Positions 43,406 to 53,947 of a stretch of DNA of 64,000 bases are shown here, in pieces. The position numbers were made by a program, and so were the translations under genes. Under the pieces are notes generated by a model, which did no database searches, had not been told where the DNA came from, and was given only the letters and a program-made list of their open reading frames with translations. How positions within the stretch are numbered: position 1 is the stretch's first letter; every line of letters starts with the position of its first letter. Where the stretch lies: NCBI GenBank assembly GCA_022828085.1, contig JAJEIY010000007.1, positions 1-64,000 of the forward strand. Direction: 5' to 3'. Source of the stretch: Acidobacteriota bacterium. GTDB lineage: Bacteria > Acidobacteriota > Vicinamibacteria > Marinacidobacterales > Marinacidobacteraceae.

Positions 43406-43479
43406 TCGGGGCGAGAGGATTTGAACCTCCGGCTTCCTGCTCCCAAAGCAGGCGCGCTGCCATACTGCGCCACGCCCCG
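43406..43479 (-). tRNA. tRNA-Pro (TGG anticodon)
   Basis: On the minus strand it has acceptor CGGGGCG/CGCCCCG, D arm TGGCGCAGTATGGCAGCGC, anticodon stem CCTGC/GCAGG with loop TTTGGGA, and T arm GGTTCAAATCC. The discriminator is A and CCA is not encoded. It begins five bases after the rdgB stop, so it may be read from the same transcript. Confidence 0.95.
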
Positions 43480-43484
43480 AGAAA

Positions 43485-44108
43485 CTAGGGAAGTATAGGT
43501 GGGTCGGCGGCGAGGGCCGCCCTCAGGAAACGGACCGCCGGCCGCAGCGCGCGGCCGCGGTGACTGATGCGCTCCTTCTCCTCGAGGCTCAGTTCCGCCA
43601 TCGTCCTGCCGTATTCCGGCACCCGGAACACCGGGTCGTAGCCGAAGCCCCCGCTACCACGGGGGGCCGTCGCGATCGTTCCCTCCACCGTCCCCGTGGA
43701 CCGGAAGACGATGCGGCCGGCCACGGCGACCGCCACCGCCGACCGGTAGCGGGCGCCCCTCCCCCGGGCCGGATTCGCGGCCAGCAACTCGAGGAGGCGA
43801 CGGTTCTTCTCCGGATAGGGGGTGTCGCGTCCCAGCCAGCGGGCGGAGCGGACCCCGGGACCGCCATCCAGCGCGTCCACCTCCAGGCCGGAGTCCTCCG
43901 CGAGCGCCGGAAGCCCGGTCGCCGCCTGGTAGTGGAGGGCCTTGATGCCGGCGTTGGCGAGGAATCCCTCTCCCGTTTCCTCCGGCTCGTCGGGACGGGA
44001 ACCGGAGAGATCGGGAAGACCCAGCAGCCGCACTCCGGCTCCGGCGAGCGCGGCCCGCATCTCCCGCACCTTGCCCGGGTTCCCGGTTGCGAGCAGGAGG
44101 GACGGCAC
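43485..44108 (-). CDS. rdgB: dITP/XTP pyrophosphatase (RdgB/HAM1)
   Basis: This enzyme hydrolyses non-canonical purine nucleoside triphosphates to monophosphates. Hallmarks are LLATGNPGKVREMRAAL at the start, ALAEDSGLEVDALDG for the metal site, GSGGFGYDPVF for the base pocket, and a late ISHRGRA. I start it at GTG 44108, just before the nucleotide-binding motif (207 residues); GTG 44129 is also possible. It belongs to the block rph-rdgB often kept together, although here a secreted-protein gene lies between them on the other strand. Confidence 0.93.
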   Translation of the reverse strand: MPSLLLATGNPGKVREMRAALAGAGVRLLGLPDLSGSRPDEPEETGEGFLANAGIKALHYQAATGLPALAEDSGLEVDALDGGPGVRSARWLGRDTPYPEKNRRLLELLAANPARGRGARYRSAVAVAVAGRIVFRSTGTVEGTIATAPRGSGGFGYDPVFRVPEYGRTMAELSLEEKERISHRGRALRPAVRFLRAALAADPPILP

Positions 44109-44198
44109 GATCTGGCACTCTACGATCACCGCTCGGCCGCCACGCGTCAAGGCGTTTGGCTTCCGGCCTTCAACAGGAACGAACGCGGGGAGGTTCCC

Positions 44199-45188
44199 AT
44201 GCTTCCGAGATGCAGGATCGCCGGGGCGGCGTTCACGGTGGCCGCGATCGCCGTCCCTGCCGGTCCGGCGGCCGCGCAGACCCAGACCTCGGACCCGGAC
44301 TTCGATGCTTCCGTGGAAAAGCCGGCGTACGCGGCGGACGGACCGGTCGTGGTCATCGATGAGGCGCACGCCAACTTCCACACCTCCACCGGCCGCTACC
44401 GGCCCTTCGCCGAACTGCTGCGAAACGACGGCTACACCGTGGTCGCCGGCAAGTCGCCCATCGATCGGGACGGGCTCGATGCAACCGACGTCTTCGTGAT
44501 TTCGAACGCCCTGCCCCCGCCCGGGGCCGCCCCCGGCACCCCCGCCTTCACCGAGCGGGAGTCGGACGCCATCGAGGACTGGGTCCGGGGAGGTGGATCC
44601 CTCCTGCTGATCGCGGACCACGCCCCGTTCGGCAGCGCGGCGGAAAGTCTCGGCCGGCGCTTCGGAGTGACCATGGGGAAGGGATGGGTGTGGGACGTTC
44701 GCGAAGCCGGCGCCTCGATCGAGACCCGGTTCGTGACCTCACGCGAGAACGGCCTGCTCGGGACCCATCCGGTGCTCCGCGGCCGGGACGCGTCGGAGGA
44801 GGTGAGGAGCTTGAAGGCGTTTTCCGGTCAGAGCCTGAACGTCCCTCCGGGGGCGAGCGTGCTGATGAAGCTCAGCGAAACCGCCCGGGAGGTGCGGAAC
44901 CGGACCGACCTGGAGACCGTCCGCGCGGCGGTCGCGGGCCGGGCGGCGGCCGCGAACGATCTGATCGACGAGCTCTCGGAGCCCGTGGGCGGCCTGGCGC
45001 AGGGGATTGCCATGACGTTCGGAGCGGGGCGGGTCGTGGTGCTGGGGGAGGCCGCGATGCTGTCGGCGCAGGTCTCCAGAAGGGGTGATCCGCCGACGGC
45101 CACCCCGATGGGAATGAACGAGCCGGGCAACGACAACCGTCAGTTCGTGCTCAACACGCTCCACTGGCTCTCGGGCCTGTTGCACTGA
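44199..45188 (+). CDS. Exported protein with glutamine-amidotransferase-like/DUF4350-type fold
   Basis: This 329-residue protein has a signal peptide (AAFTVAAIAVPAGPAAAQ). The mature part has VVVIDEAHANFHTSTGRYRPFAELLRNDGYTVV, then DVFVISNALPPPG, a flexible acidic linker and WVRGGGSLLLIADHAPFGSAAESLGRRFG. This is a flavodoxin-like fold of the ThuA/DUF4350 kind. The last part (GAGRVVVLGEAAMLSAQ and QFVLNTLHWLSGLL) matches the usual close of such domains. The catalytic function is unknown. It stands alone on the plus strand between rdgB and rph. Confidence 0.72.
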   Translation: MLPRCRIAGAAFTVAAIAVPAGPAAAQTQTSDPDFDASVEKPAYAADGPVVVIDEAHANFHTSTGRYRPFAELLRNDGYTVVAGKSPIDRDGLDATDVFVISNALPPPGAAPGTPAFTERESDAIEDWVRGGGSLLLIADHAPFGSAAESLGRRFGVTMGKGWVWDVREAGASIETRFVTSRENGLLGTHPVLRGRDASEEVRSLKAFSGQSLNVPPGASVLMKLSETAREVRNRTDLETVRAAVAGRAAAANDLIDELSEPVGGLAQGIAMTFGAGRVVVLGEAAMLSAQVSRRGDPPTATPMGMNEPGNDNRQFVLNTLHWLSGLLH

Positions 45189-45210
45189 TTCCCACCCTGC
45201 CCGTCAAACC

Positions 45211-45936
45211 TCAGGCCAGCGGGATTCCGGCGAGCACCGAGCGCTGGCGCTCGGCGATCGTGGAAATCCCTTCGAGCGCCGCGTCGAGCAACTCATCCAG
45301 AACCTCCCGCCGGAAGGGCGCCGCTTCGGCGGCGCCCTGAACCTCGATCAACTCACCGGTCGCCGTCGCGACGACCGTCAGGTCCACCGCGGCCCGGGAA
45401 TCCTCGGAATAGTCGAGGTCCAGGAGCACCCGCCCGTCCACCACGCCGACGCTCACCGCCGCGATCTGGCGGCGCAGGGGGTTCTCCTCGAGCAGGCCGC
45501 GCGCCTGCAGCCGATGGAGAGCCAGCGCCAGCGCAACGAAGGCGCCGGTGATGGAAGCGGTCCGGGTACCGCCATCGGCCTCGATGACGTCGCAGTCCAC
45601 GCGGACGGTCCGCTCGCCGAGCCCCGAGAGGTCCACGGCGGCCCGCAGCGAACGGCCGATCAGGCGCTGGATCTCCGCGGTGCGCCCCGGCACCCCGCCG
45701 CGGTCTCTCCGGATGCGCTCCCCCGAAGACAGCGGCAGCATCCCGTATTCGGCGGTGAGCCACCCCCGGCCCCGCCCCCGCAGCCACCCGGGAACCCCCT
45801 CCTCGACGCTGACCGCGGCGACCACGCGCGTGTCGCCCTGGCGGACGAGCACCGAACCGGGGGCGCGGCGGAGAAAACCGGCCTGGAGGCCGAGCTCGCG
45901 GATCTGCCGTTCCCCGCGTCCGCCGCGCCGGCTCAC
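45211..45936 (-). CDS. rph: Ribonuclease PH
   Basis: This phosphorolytic 3-prime exoribonuclease trims tRNA precursors. The 241 residues show the family's RVVAAVSVEEGVP, the substrate segment LTAEYGMLPLSSGERIRRDR, GRSLRAAVDLSGLGERTVRVDCDVIEADGGTRTASITGAFVAL and LDLDYSEDS with the catalytic Asp residues. It begins at GTG 45936, overlapping the GerMN stop as GTGA, so it is the last gene of an amidase-GerMN-rph operon. Confidence 0.95.
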   Translation of the reverse strand: MSRRGGRGERQIRELGLQAGFLRRAPGSVLVRQGDTRVVAAVSVEEGVPGWLRGRGRGWLTAEYGMLPLSSGERIRRDRGGVPGRTAEIQRLIGRSLRAAVDLSGLGERTVRVDCDVIEADGGTRTASITGAFVALALALHRLQARGLLEENPLRRQIAAVSVGVVDGRVLLDLDYSEDSRAAVDLTVVATATGELIEVQGAAEAAPFRREVLDELLDAALEGISTIAERQRSVLAGIPLA

Positions 45937-46544
45937 CCGCGTCCGCCGTCCGAATCAGCCAGCAGCCGCTCCGGAGCCCTCCCGAATCCCGAACGGAGAT
46001 CGAGATGCCCCGCCAGCGTCTCGGTCTCCCGCCCCTCCACGAGGAGCCGCACCTCCGCGATGGCCGGAAGGCTCTCCACCAGGGTGTGACTGAGGCTGTA
46101 GACCGTCAGTTCCTCCGCGTGCAGGCCGCCCGAGTGGCCCTCCAACAGGTCGAGCGTGAAGTTGATGACAGCGACCCCGCGGCCGCTGACGAACACATCC
46201 AGAACCTGCACTTCCTCGGGGAAGGTCCCGGACTCCTCCACGATCCTCTGCACCAGCGCCTCGGCGCGGCCGCGGGTGGTGGAGAACCGGGGGAGTTCCA
46301 CCTCACGGACATGGAGCAGGCCGTCCGGCCCGGCGGCGAACAGCCTTGCGCCCTCCAGGGCTTCCGCATCCTGAATCGCGGGCGCGGTGTCCGCGTCGGC
46401 CGGGGCAACCGCCGCCGCGTCACCGTCCGCCGGAGCCGTGCCCGCTTCTTCCGCCGGAACCACGTCGCACGCCGCCGCGCCCCACAGGGCCACGACCGGG
46501 AGGAACGCGCCCGCGGGAATCCGGCGGCGCCGGGCGGACGTCAC
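45933..46544 (-). CDS. GerMN-domain lipoprotein
   Basis: This 203-residue protein has a signal ending in the lipobox LWGAAAC (Cys26), an Ala/Asp/Pro-rich spacer to about residue 60, then one GerMN (sporulation/germination) domain: FSTTRGRAEALVQRIVEES, VSGRGVAVINFTLDLLEGH and LTVYSLSHTLVESLPAIAEVRLLVEGRETETLAGHLDL. GerMN domains occur in envelope proteins well outside spore-formers, usually near peptidoglycan hydrolases, as here. It overlaps the amidase stop by ATGA and the rph start by GTGA. Confidence 0.9.
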   Translation of the reverse strand: MTSARRRRIPAGAFLPVVALWGAAACDVVPAEEAGTAPADGDAAAVAPADADTAPAIQDAEALEGARLFAAGPDGLLHVREVELPRFSTTRGRAEALVQRIVEESGTFPEEVQVLDVFVSGRGVAVINFTLDLLEGHSGGLHAEELTVYSLSHTLVESLPAIAEVRLLVEGRETETLAGHLDLRSGFGRAPERLLADSDGGRG

Positions 46545-48040
46545 CGAAAGTCCCCCGTGGGCCGAAGACTGCTGAGCGAACGCTGGTATCGAAGAATCCC
46601 GGTGGCGAGCGCGCGCGCCGCACGGCGGGGGAACGCCGGGTCGGACAGTCGCGAAAGATCCCGCCGCGAGGTAACGAACCCCAGTTCCACCTGCACGGCC
46701 GGCATCGCGGCTCCCCGCAACACCCGCACCGGCGCATCGGCCACCCCTCCCGCGGCGATGTCCAACACCTGCAGTTCCGAAGCCAACGCCTCGGCCAGCC
46801 TCCGGGAAGCCGGCACGAAGGGCGCCTGCGCGCTGCTCCAGGGAACGAACTGAACCGCGCTCCCCGCGGACGCCCGGCCCGCGGCCTGCGGAGTCAGGTG
46901 ATACACGAGCGTCCCGGAAGCAGCCGGACTCGGGGAGGCGTTCAGGTGAATGCTGATGAGCACGTCGGCGCGGGCGGTGTTGGCGGCAGCGATCCGGTCG
47001 TCGAGCGCCACGTCACGATCCGCCTCGCGGGTGAGCACCACCCGAAATCCGTGCTCCCGTTCCAGCAGGTCGCCGAGGGCGAGCGCCACCGAGAGGGCCA
47101 CATCCTTCTCCGCGACTCCGCTCGCGCCCGCCGCTCCCCGATTCGGTCCCCCATGCCCCGGATCGATGGCGATCGTGCGGACCTCCGCGGGCCCCACCAG
47201 ATCACGTCCGCGGCGCGGCTCCGCGGCCGGGCGGTCCCCCAGCACATCGGCGCCCGAGGCCGCGCGCACCCCCCCGCGGAGCAGATTGAGGGTCAGCGCG
47301 CCGGGCGTTCGCTCCTGAAGAAAGCGGCCGTAGTTGCGGCCGGTGTTGATCTCGAGGATGTAGCCGGTCCCCCGGCGGATGAGATCGACGTGCTCCACCA
47401 CGCCGTCCCGCGGTGTTTCCTCGGCGAAGGCGGTCTCGACGAAGGCCGTCCGCACCAGGACCGAGACCCGGCGGCGTCCTTCTTCGATCTCCAGCGGAAC
47501 CGGCGGGTCGGTGCGCACGATCACCCGGGTGGACCCCGGGCGGCTCGCGATCTCGACATCGAGGCGGGGATAACCCTCTCCTACCGCCAGGGTCCTCGCG
47601 TTGTCGTCGTAGCGGGCGCGGCCCGGGAGCAGGTCCGGCAGGACCAGCGCCACGAAATCGAGGGGCACGAACCACTCGCCACCCCGCCGAACGCTCGGGT
47701 TTCGCAGCACGCGGGTGGTGTCCCCGACCCTGACGAAGCTGCGTCCGGCATCGAAACGAACCGGTTCGCCGGAGAACCGGAGCACCACCTGCCGCTCGCT
47801 GTCTCCCGGCCGCACCGTCCCCCCGAGCGCCTCGGCAACCTCGGCGAGCCGCACCATCTCCACTCCGCCCAGCCTGCGTACGGCCAGTGCCGTGGCATCC
47901 CCCTGATCGACGATCCAGAGCTCGGGCGACCGCTGGGCCCCGAGGAGCGCGCCAGTCGCTTCCGGCGCCGGAATCCAGGCCGCACCCGCGAACCCGAGGG
48001 CGAGGAGGAACGGCCGGAATCGGAGGGCGCCGCGACGCAT
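46541..48040 (-). CDS. N-acetylmuramoyl-L-alanine amidase (Amidase_3)
   Basis: The protein has 499 residues and an N-terminal signal (LRFRPFLLALGFAGAAWIP). Residues 40-290 form a beta-rich region with a copper-amine-oxidase-N-like stretch and an AMIN-like part. The zinc amidase domain follows: TIAIDPGHGGPNRGA (His ligand), then VLTREADRDVALDDR, ISIHLNASPSP and a late PAVQVELGFVTSRRD with the catalytic Glu. It cleaves peptide stems from peptidoglycan during cell separation. The ATG at 48040 starts the signal peptide; longer frames lack one. It is first in the amidase-GerMN-rph operon. Confidence 0.93.
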   Translation of the reverse strand: MRRGALRFRPFLLALGFAGAAWIPAPEATGALLGAQRSPELWIVDQGDATALAVRRLGGVEMVRLAEVAEALGGTVRPGDSERQVVLRFSGEPVRFDAGRSFVRVGDTTRVLRNPSVRRGGEWFVPLDFVALVLPDLLPGRARYDDNARTLAVGEGYPRLDVEIASRPGSTRVIVRTDPPVPLEIEEGRRRVSVLVRTAFVETAFAEETPRDGVVEHVDLIRRGTGYILEINTGRNYGRFLQERTPGALTLNLLRGGVRAASGADVLGDRPAAEPRRGRDLVGPAEVRTIAIDPGHGGPNRGAAGASGVAEKDVALSVALALGDLLEREHGFRVVLTREADRDVALDDRIAAANTARADVLISIHLNASPSPAASGTLVYHLTPQAAGRASAGSAVQFVPWSSAQAPFVPASRRLAEALASELQVLDIAAGGVADAPVRVLRGAAMPAVQVELGFVTSRRDLSRLSDPAFPRRAARALATGILRYQRSLSSLRPTGDFR

Positions 48041-48125
48041 GAATGGCAGCCGGGGACAGAATAGCGTTTCGCCGTGCGGGGTCCGGGGACCCGACCACGT
48101 CCTTACCGTAGAATCCGCCGCCCTC

Positions 48126-49460
<1,335 letters not shown>

Positions 49461-49463
49461 TCC

Positions 49464-50261
49464 GTGCAGATCTCGAAGAGCCGGTGCGTCGGCTGCGGCA
49501 ACTGCGTCGCCGTCTGCCCGGTTTCGGCGATCAGCATCGGGGACGACGGACGCGCGGTGGTGAACAGCGACCAGTGCGTCGAGTGCTACACCTGCTACCG
49601 CGGCCTGAGCACCGAGCGACTGAACCCGACCCTCATCCGAACGATCCGGCGAGTGCTCGGCTGGGTGCGGCTCCGCTTCGATCCCGAGCCGGACATCTGC
49701 CCGACCTCGGCGATCGAACCGCAGGAACTCACCTGGCCGCGCGTGGTGCGCCGCGCCTTCAGCGATCCCCTCGTCTCCCATGAGGCCACCGGCGTCCACG
49801 GCCGAGGGACCGAGGAAGTCAAGACGAACGACGTGACCGGCCGGGTCTCGGTCGGGGAATGCGGAATGACGGTGGAGTTCGGCCGGCCGGGGGTCTCCGC
49901 GAGCTTCGCCGACATGGACCGGGTGACCCGGCGCCTTGCTGGACTCGGGGTGCACTTCGAGAAGAAGAACCCGGTCACCAACCTGATGAGCGACGTCGCC
50001 ACGGGGGCGATCCGGGAAGATCTCCTGGGAGAACGCGTCCTCTCGGCGATCGTGGAGATCAAGGTCCGGACGGAGCAGGTGCCCGAAGTGATGAAAGAGG
50101 TGGAAACCGCCGCCGCCGAGTCCGAAACGATCATTTCGGTGGGCGCCGCGACCCGCTGCGGCCCGGAGGGCGAGGACGACCTCGGGGCCATGCTGCAGCA
50201 GCACGGCTACACGGCGTTTCGGGGAAAGACGAACCTCGGACTGGGTCGCCGGCCGGCCTGA
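49464..50261 (+). CDS. Ferredoxin-domain protein of unknown function
   Basis: This 265-residue protein has a 4Fe-4S ferredoxin-type N-terminus: CVGCGNCVAVCP (Cys8, 11, 14, 18), then CVECYTC and, after a 40-residue insertion, CPTSAI. The second motif is interrupted, so the second cluster may be unusual or absent. Residues 100-265 form a soluble alpha/beta part (VSVGECGMTVEFGRPGVSASFADMDRVTRRLAGLGVHF, LSAIVEIKVRTEQVPEVMKEVE, TIISVGAATRC) that I do not recognise. It begins at GTG 49464 three bases after ino1, so the two are co-transcribed. Confidence 0.8.
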   Translation: MQISKSRCVGCGNCVAVCPVSAISIGDDGRAVVNSDQCVECYTCYRGLSTERLNPTLIRTIRRVLGWVRLRFDPEPDICPTSAIEPQELTWPRVVRRAFSDPLVSHEATGVHGRGTEEVKTNDVTGRVSVGECGMTVEFGRPGVSASFADMDRVTRRLAGLGVHFEKKNPVTNLMSDVATGAIREDLLGERVLSAIVEIKVRTEQVPEVMKEVETAAAESETIISVGAATRCGPEGEDDLGAMLQQHGYTAFRGKTNLGLGRRPA

Positions 50262-50277
50262 CGTTCGGCCGCCCGCG

Positions 50278-51432
50278 TCAGGGCGCGAGCGCCGCGACGA
50301 GCGCGTCCACGACCTCGTCCACCTGAGACTCGGTGATCACGAGCGGGGGCAGCAGCCGGATCACCGTTGATCCGGCCGGAAGCGCCAGCACGCCGCCTTC
50401 CATCAGCCGTTCCAGGGTGGGGCGGCAGCGCTCCCGGAGCTCGACGCCGATCATCAGGCCCAGCTGCCGCACCGCGCGCGCCCGGGCGGGCAGCTTTCGG
50501 GAGATCCGTTCCCGGAACCGCGCGCCCCGCGCCTCCGCGCGCTCGGCCAACCGTTCGTCCTCCATGAAGCGGATGGCGGCGAGCGCCGCCGCGCAGGCGA
50601 GCGGGTTCCCCCCGAACGTCGTGCCGTGCTTGCCGATGAGCGGCGGCAGCCGGTCGCCGGCTAGCACCGCACCCATGGGCACGCCGCCGGCGATCGCCTT
50701 GGCCAGGCACATGAGGTCCGGTTCCACGCCGTGGTGTTCGCAGGCGAACATCCGGCCGGTGCGGCAGAAGCCGGTCTGGGACTCGTCCAGAATAAGCATC
50801 GCGCCCGCTTCGTCGCAGGCGGCGCGCACGGCGCGCAGATACCCGGGTTCGGCGGGGCGCACGCCGCCTTCGCCCTGGACCGGCTCCAGCAGGACCGCGG
50901 CGGTGGCTTCGCCGACCGCGCCGCGCATCCTTTCGGCGTCGCCAAACGGCACGAAGGAAAAGCCGGGCACCAGGGGCGCGAAGGGCTCCCGGTAGTCCTT
51001 CCGGAAGGTGGCGCTCAGCGCCCCCATGGTGCGGCCATGGAAACCGCGCATCGCGGAGACGATTCCGGTGCGGCCGGTGGCGAGGCGGGCGAACTTGAGG
51101 GCCGCCTCCACCGCCTCGGCTCCCGAGTTGCACAGGAAGGCGCGCGTCAGCCCCGGGGGCGCGATGGAGACGAGCTTCTCGAGCAGCTCCGCCCGCCGGT
51201 CGTTGTAGAAGATGCCGGGACAGGTCACCAGGAGCCGCGCCTGTTCGGAGATCGCCCGCGCCACCGCGGGATTGGCGTGCCCGACGCTCGCCACGCCGAT
51301 TCCGCCCACGCAGTCGAGAAAGCGGCGGCCCCGGTCGTCCCAGACCTCGGCGCCGCTCCCGCGGACCAGCGTCAGCTCGCGCTTGGGATAGACCTCGAGC
51401 CCCCAGGTCCGCTCGGCCTCCCGGGAGTTCAT
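50278..51432 (-). CDS. argD: LysJ/ArgD-type aminotransferase of the LysW pathway
   Basis: This class III PLP aminotransferase of 384 residues transaminates a LysW-bound semialdehyde. Family marks are [64 protein letters not shown] (Asp binding PLP), [14 protein letters not shown] (Schiff-base Lys) and [14 protein letters not shown] start it at ATG 51432, which overlaps the argB stop as ATGA; the longer open frame before it is antisense filler. It is the last gene of the LysW operon. Sequence alone does not settle whether the pathway makes arginine, lysine or both. Confidence 0.92.
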   Translation of the reverse strand: MNSREAERTWGLEVYPKRELTLVRGSGAEVWDDRGRRFLDCVGGIGVASVGHANPAVARAISEQARLLVTCPGIFYNDRRAELLEKLVSIAPPGLTRAFLCNSGAEAVEAALKFARLATGRTGIVSAMRGFHGRTMGALSATFRKDYREPFAPLVPGFSFVPFGDAERMRGAVGEATAAVLLEPVQGEGGVRPAEPGYLRAVRAACDEAGAMLILDESQTGFCRTGRMFACEHHGVEPDLMCLAKAIAGGVPMGAVLAGDRLPPLIGKHGTTFGGNPLACAAALAAIRFMEDERLAERAEARGARFRERISRKLPARARAVRQLGLMIGVELRERCRPTLERLMEGGVLALPAGSTVIRLLPPLVITESQVDEVVDALVAALAP

Positions 51433-52220
51433 TCGATCACCGTCCCCCGTCCCGCGAGGGCGTCCCGGACGGGATGCTCGACCCGCCCGTCGGCGATCAC
51501 CACGCGGGTGGAGCCGTCCCGGACCAGGCGGCTCAGAGCAAGCATCTTCCGCCTCATGCGCCCGCTCACCGCGGCCTCGCGGCGCTCGATTTCGGTGCGC
51601 GACATGCGCGGGACGAGCGAGCACGGGTCGTCCGGCGATTCGAGGAAACCGGGGGCCTCGATCAACTGGACCACCAGCTCGGCGTGGAGTTCAGCGTTGA
51701 GCGCAACCAGGATGTCGTCGTTCTCCGAGTTGATCGCGAAGCCGCGCTCGTCGAGGATCGGGATGGTCAGGACCGGCGCCAGTCCCTGGTCGAGCAGTTG
51801 CCGCAGCAGCCCCACGTTCACCCCGGCCGGCTTGCCCGACAGGTCGCGCCGGATCAGGGTCTTGCCGCCCTTCCGGACGCGGATGCCCGGGTTCCGGCGG
51901 CCGCGGACGAGGGCGCCGTCGAGGCCGGTGAGGCCGATCGCATTCACCCCGCGCCGCTGGAACAGTTCCACGATCCGCTTGTTCCGCAGGCCGGCGTAAG
52001 CCATGAGGATGAGGTCCACCGCTTCGGCGTCGGAGTACACGCTGTCGTAGCCGGAAACCGAGGTGAGCACCTGCTTCCGGATGCCGAGGCGCGCCCCCAG
52101 TTCGTCGCGCAGGGCGTTCGCGCCGTGGATGACCACGAACGGCTTCCCCATGCCCGCCAGGTCTTCGCTGATCCCCTCCAGGTTGACCGCGGCGCCCCCG
52201 CCGATCTTGATCAGGAGCAC
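51429..52220 (-). CDS. argB: LysZ/ArgB-type [LysW]-aminoadipate/glutamate kinase
   Basis: This amino-acid kinase of 263 residues phosphorylates the LysW-bound substrate. IKIGGGAAVN is at the N-terminus, VVIHGANALRDELGARLGI binds the phosphate, and VLTIPILDERGFAINSENDDILVALNAELHAELVVQL carries the aspartate of the nucleotide site. The best start is GTG 52220, four bases after the stop of the amidotransferase gene, placing the glycine-rich loop at residue 5 as expected. It overlaps argD by ATGA. Confidence 0.91.
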   Translation of the reverse strand: MLLIKIGGGAAVNLEGISEDLAGMGKPFVVIHGANALRDELGARLGIRKQVLTSVSGYDSVYSDAEAVDLILMAYAGLRNKRIVELFQRRGVNAIGLTGLDGALVRGRRNPGIRVRKGGKTLIRRDLSGKPAGVNVGLLRQLLDQGLAPVLTIPILDERGFAINSENDDILVALNAELHAELVVQLIEAPGFLESPDDPCSLVPRMSRTEIERREAAVSGRMRRKMLALSRLVRDGSTRVVIADGRVEHPVRDALAGRGTVIE

Positions 52221-52224
52221 GACG

Positions 52225-52893
52225 TCACCGGGTCTCGGGTCCGGAGCCGAACGCGCTGATGGTTCCGTTGGCGACGGGCGTCCACTCGGCCGCGCCGGCC
52301 GGCGCCGGATACCGCTCCGAGCAGAGGACGTTCGCGCCGCCGACGGTGGCGCGGCGCATCTGGAAGTAGTCCGGATCCTCGTTGAAGCGGCTGGCCACGG
52401 TGACGCGGAAGGAAGCATCCGTGACAACGACGTTCATGGCCCGGACGTAGCGGGTGCGTTTCTCGATCAGCGGGAGCCCCCGCTCGAGCGCGCGGCGCAG
52501 ATCGCCGCGGTCGAACCGCTTGACGAAGTTGAAGACCTTCTCGGCCCCGATCCGGCCCTGTTCCCGGATCCGCACCCCGCGGAGCTCCCCGTTGAAGAGG
52601 AACATGCGCTCCCCGTCGAAGAAGGGCATGTTGTTCGCCACCCGGATCCCCTCGTCCCGGAAGGCGCTCCGGGCGTGGGCGAGCAGGAGGCGGCTGCGGC
52701 CCCGGGGCCGGTGGCGGTCCTCCCAGATCGGCGTGATGTTGCGGTAGATCCGCCAGCGGCCCGCTTCGAGCCAGGCGCAGCCCCAGCCGTGTCCCTGAAA
52801 CTCGCGGCTGTTCCTCGCGACCTCGGTGAACGCCTCCAGGTGTTCCCCCAGGTCGAACGGCTCGTCGCCGCGGACGCAGAGCAGGCGGCACAT
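52225..52893 (-). CDS. Class II glutamine amidotransferase inside the LysW operon
   Basis: This 222-residue Ntn-type amidotransferase keeps the nucleophile Cys2 exposed after Met removal (MCRLLCVRG), plus HGWGCAWLE, LLLAHARSAF and FLFNGELRGV, the usual glutamine-binding segments. It has no synthetase domain of its own, so it must act with a partner or release ammonia. It sits between argC (28 bp gap) and argB (4 bp gap), inside the LysW operon, where I know of no required amidotransferase. It resembles the YafJ/EgtC group. Confidence 0.87.
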   Translation of the reverse strand: MCRLLCVRGDEPFDLGEHLEAFTEVARNSREFQGHGWGCAWLEAGRWRIYRNITPIWEDRHRPRGRSRLLLAHARSAFRDEGIRVANNMPFFDGERMFLFNGELRGVRIREQGRIGAEKVFNFVKRFDRGDLRRALERGLPLIEKRTRYVRAMNVVVTDASFRVTVASRFNEDPDYFQMRRATVGGANVLCSERYPAPAGAAEWTPVANGTISAFGSGPETR

Positions 52894-52921
52894 GGGGGGA
52901 TTCTGCCGCTCCCGTGATCGG

Positions 52922-53947
52922 CTAGATCGGGTGCAGGCCCAGGAAGTCCAGCCCCGCCGTCTCCGGGAATCCGGACATCAGGTTGAACGCGTGGACCGCC
53001 TGCCCCGCCGCGCCCTTCATCAGGTTGTCGAGGGCGCTCATCGCCACCACCCGCTTCGTATCGGGATCCCGTTCGAACCCCACGTCGCAGTAGTTCGTGC
53101 CCGCGAGGATCCCGGGTTCCGGATAGCGGTGAATTCCGCTCTGCCCCTTCACGATCCGCACGAACGGCTCTTCGGCATAGGCGTCGCGGTAGATCCGCCA
53201 GAGCGCCCGGTCATCGAGAGCCTGGTCCGTGAACGCGTGACACGTCGCGAGCACCCCGCGCACCATCTCGATCGAGGTGGCGGAAAAGTGGAGATCCTCC
53301 ACGCCGAGGGCTTCCGCGATCTCCCCCTGGTGACGGTGCCCGGTGGGCTTGAACGCCCGGGCGGCGCCGCTGCGTTCCGGGTGATGACTCGCCGCGCTCG
53401 CCTGGATGCCGGCTTCGCTGGAGCCGACCAGAACCTCGACGACGGCCGACTCCAGGACTCCCGCGGCGGCCAGGGGCCTCAGGGCGAGGATGGCCGCCGT
53501 GGCGTTGCACCCGGCGCAGGCCACGAGGTCCGCATCGCGGAGCGCCTCCCGGTGCAGTTCCGGGATCCCGTAGACGAACTGGCCCAGGAGATCCGGGCGC
53601 GGGTGCGGCCCGCCGTACCAGCGCTCGAAGGCCACGGGATCGCGCAGCCGGAAGTCGGCGCCCAGATCGACGATCCGCCCCGCAATGCGGCGGAAGTCGT
53701 CGATCCGGCGAGAGGACTCCCCGTGGGGCAGACACACGAAGAGCACGTCAACACCGGAAAGCTCGTCGAGGCCCCGGAACTGCAGCCGGGTCGCGCCGCG
53801 CAGGTTCGGATGTACGCCGTGCGCGAACTTCCCGGCCAGGCGCTCGGAGGTGATCTCGGCCACTTCCACCTCCGGATGGCCGAGCAGCAGGCGCAGCAGT
53901 TCGCCGCCGGCGTAGCCGGAGGCCCCGGCGATGGATGCCCGGATCAT
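52922..53947 (-). CDS. argC: LysY/ArgC-type [LysW]-phosphate reductase
   Basis: This NADPH-dependent reductase converts the LysW-bound acyl phosphate to a semialdehyde. The 341 residues have a Rossmann start [24 protein letters not shown], the catalytic Cys in [50 protein letters not shown] for the active-site His, and a final [19 protein letters not shown]. The CNATA form of the cysteine motif is that of LysW-linked reductases. The ATG at 53947 overlaps the lysX stop (ATGA). Confidence 0.93.
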   Translation of the reverse strand: MIRASIAGASGYAGGELLRLLLGHPEVEVAEITSERLAGKFAHGVHPNLRGATRLQFRGLDELSGVDVLFVCLPHGESSRRIDDFRRIAGRIVDLGADFRLRDPVAFERWYGGPHPRPDLLGQFVYGIPELHREALRDADLVACAGCNATAAILALRPLAAAGVLESAVVEVLVGSSEAGIQASAASHHPERSGAARAFKPTGHRHQGEIAEALGVEDLHFSATSIEMVRGVLATCHAFTDQALDDRALWRIYRDAYAEEPFVRIVKGQSGIHRYPEPGILAGTNYCDVGFERDPDTKRVVAMSALDNLMKGAAGQAVHAFNLMSGFPETAGLDFLGLHPI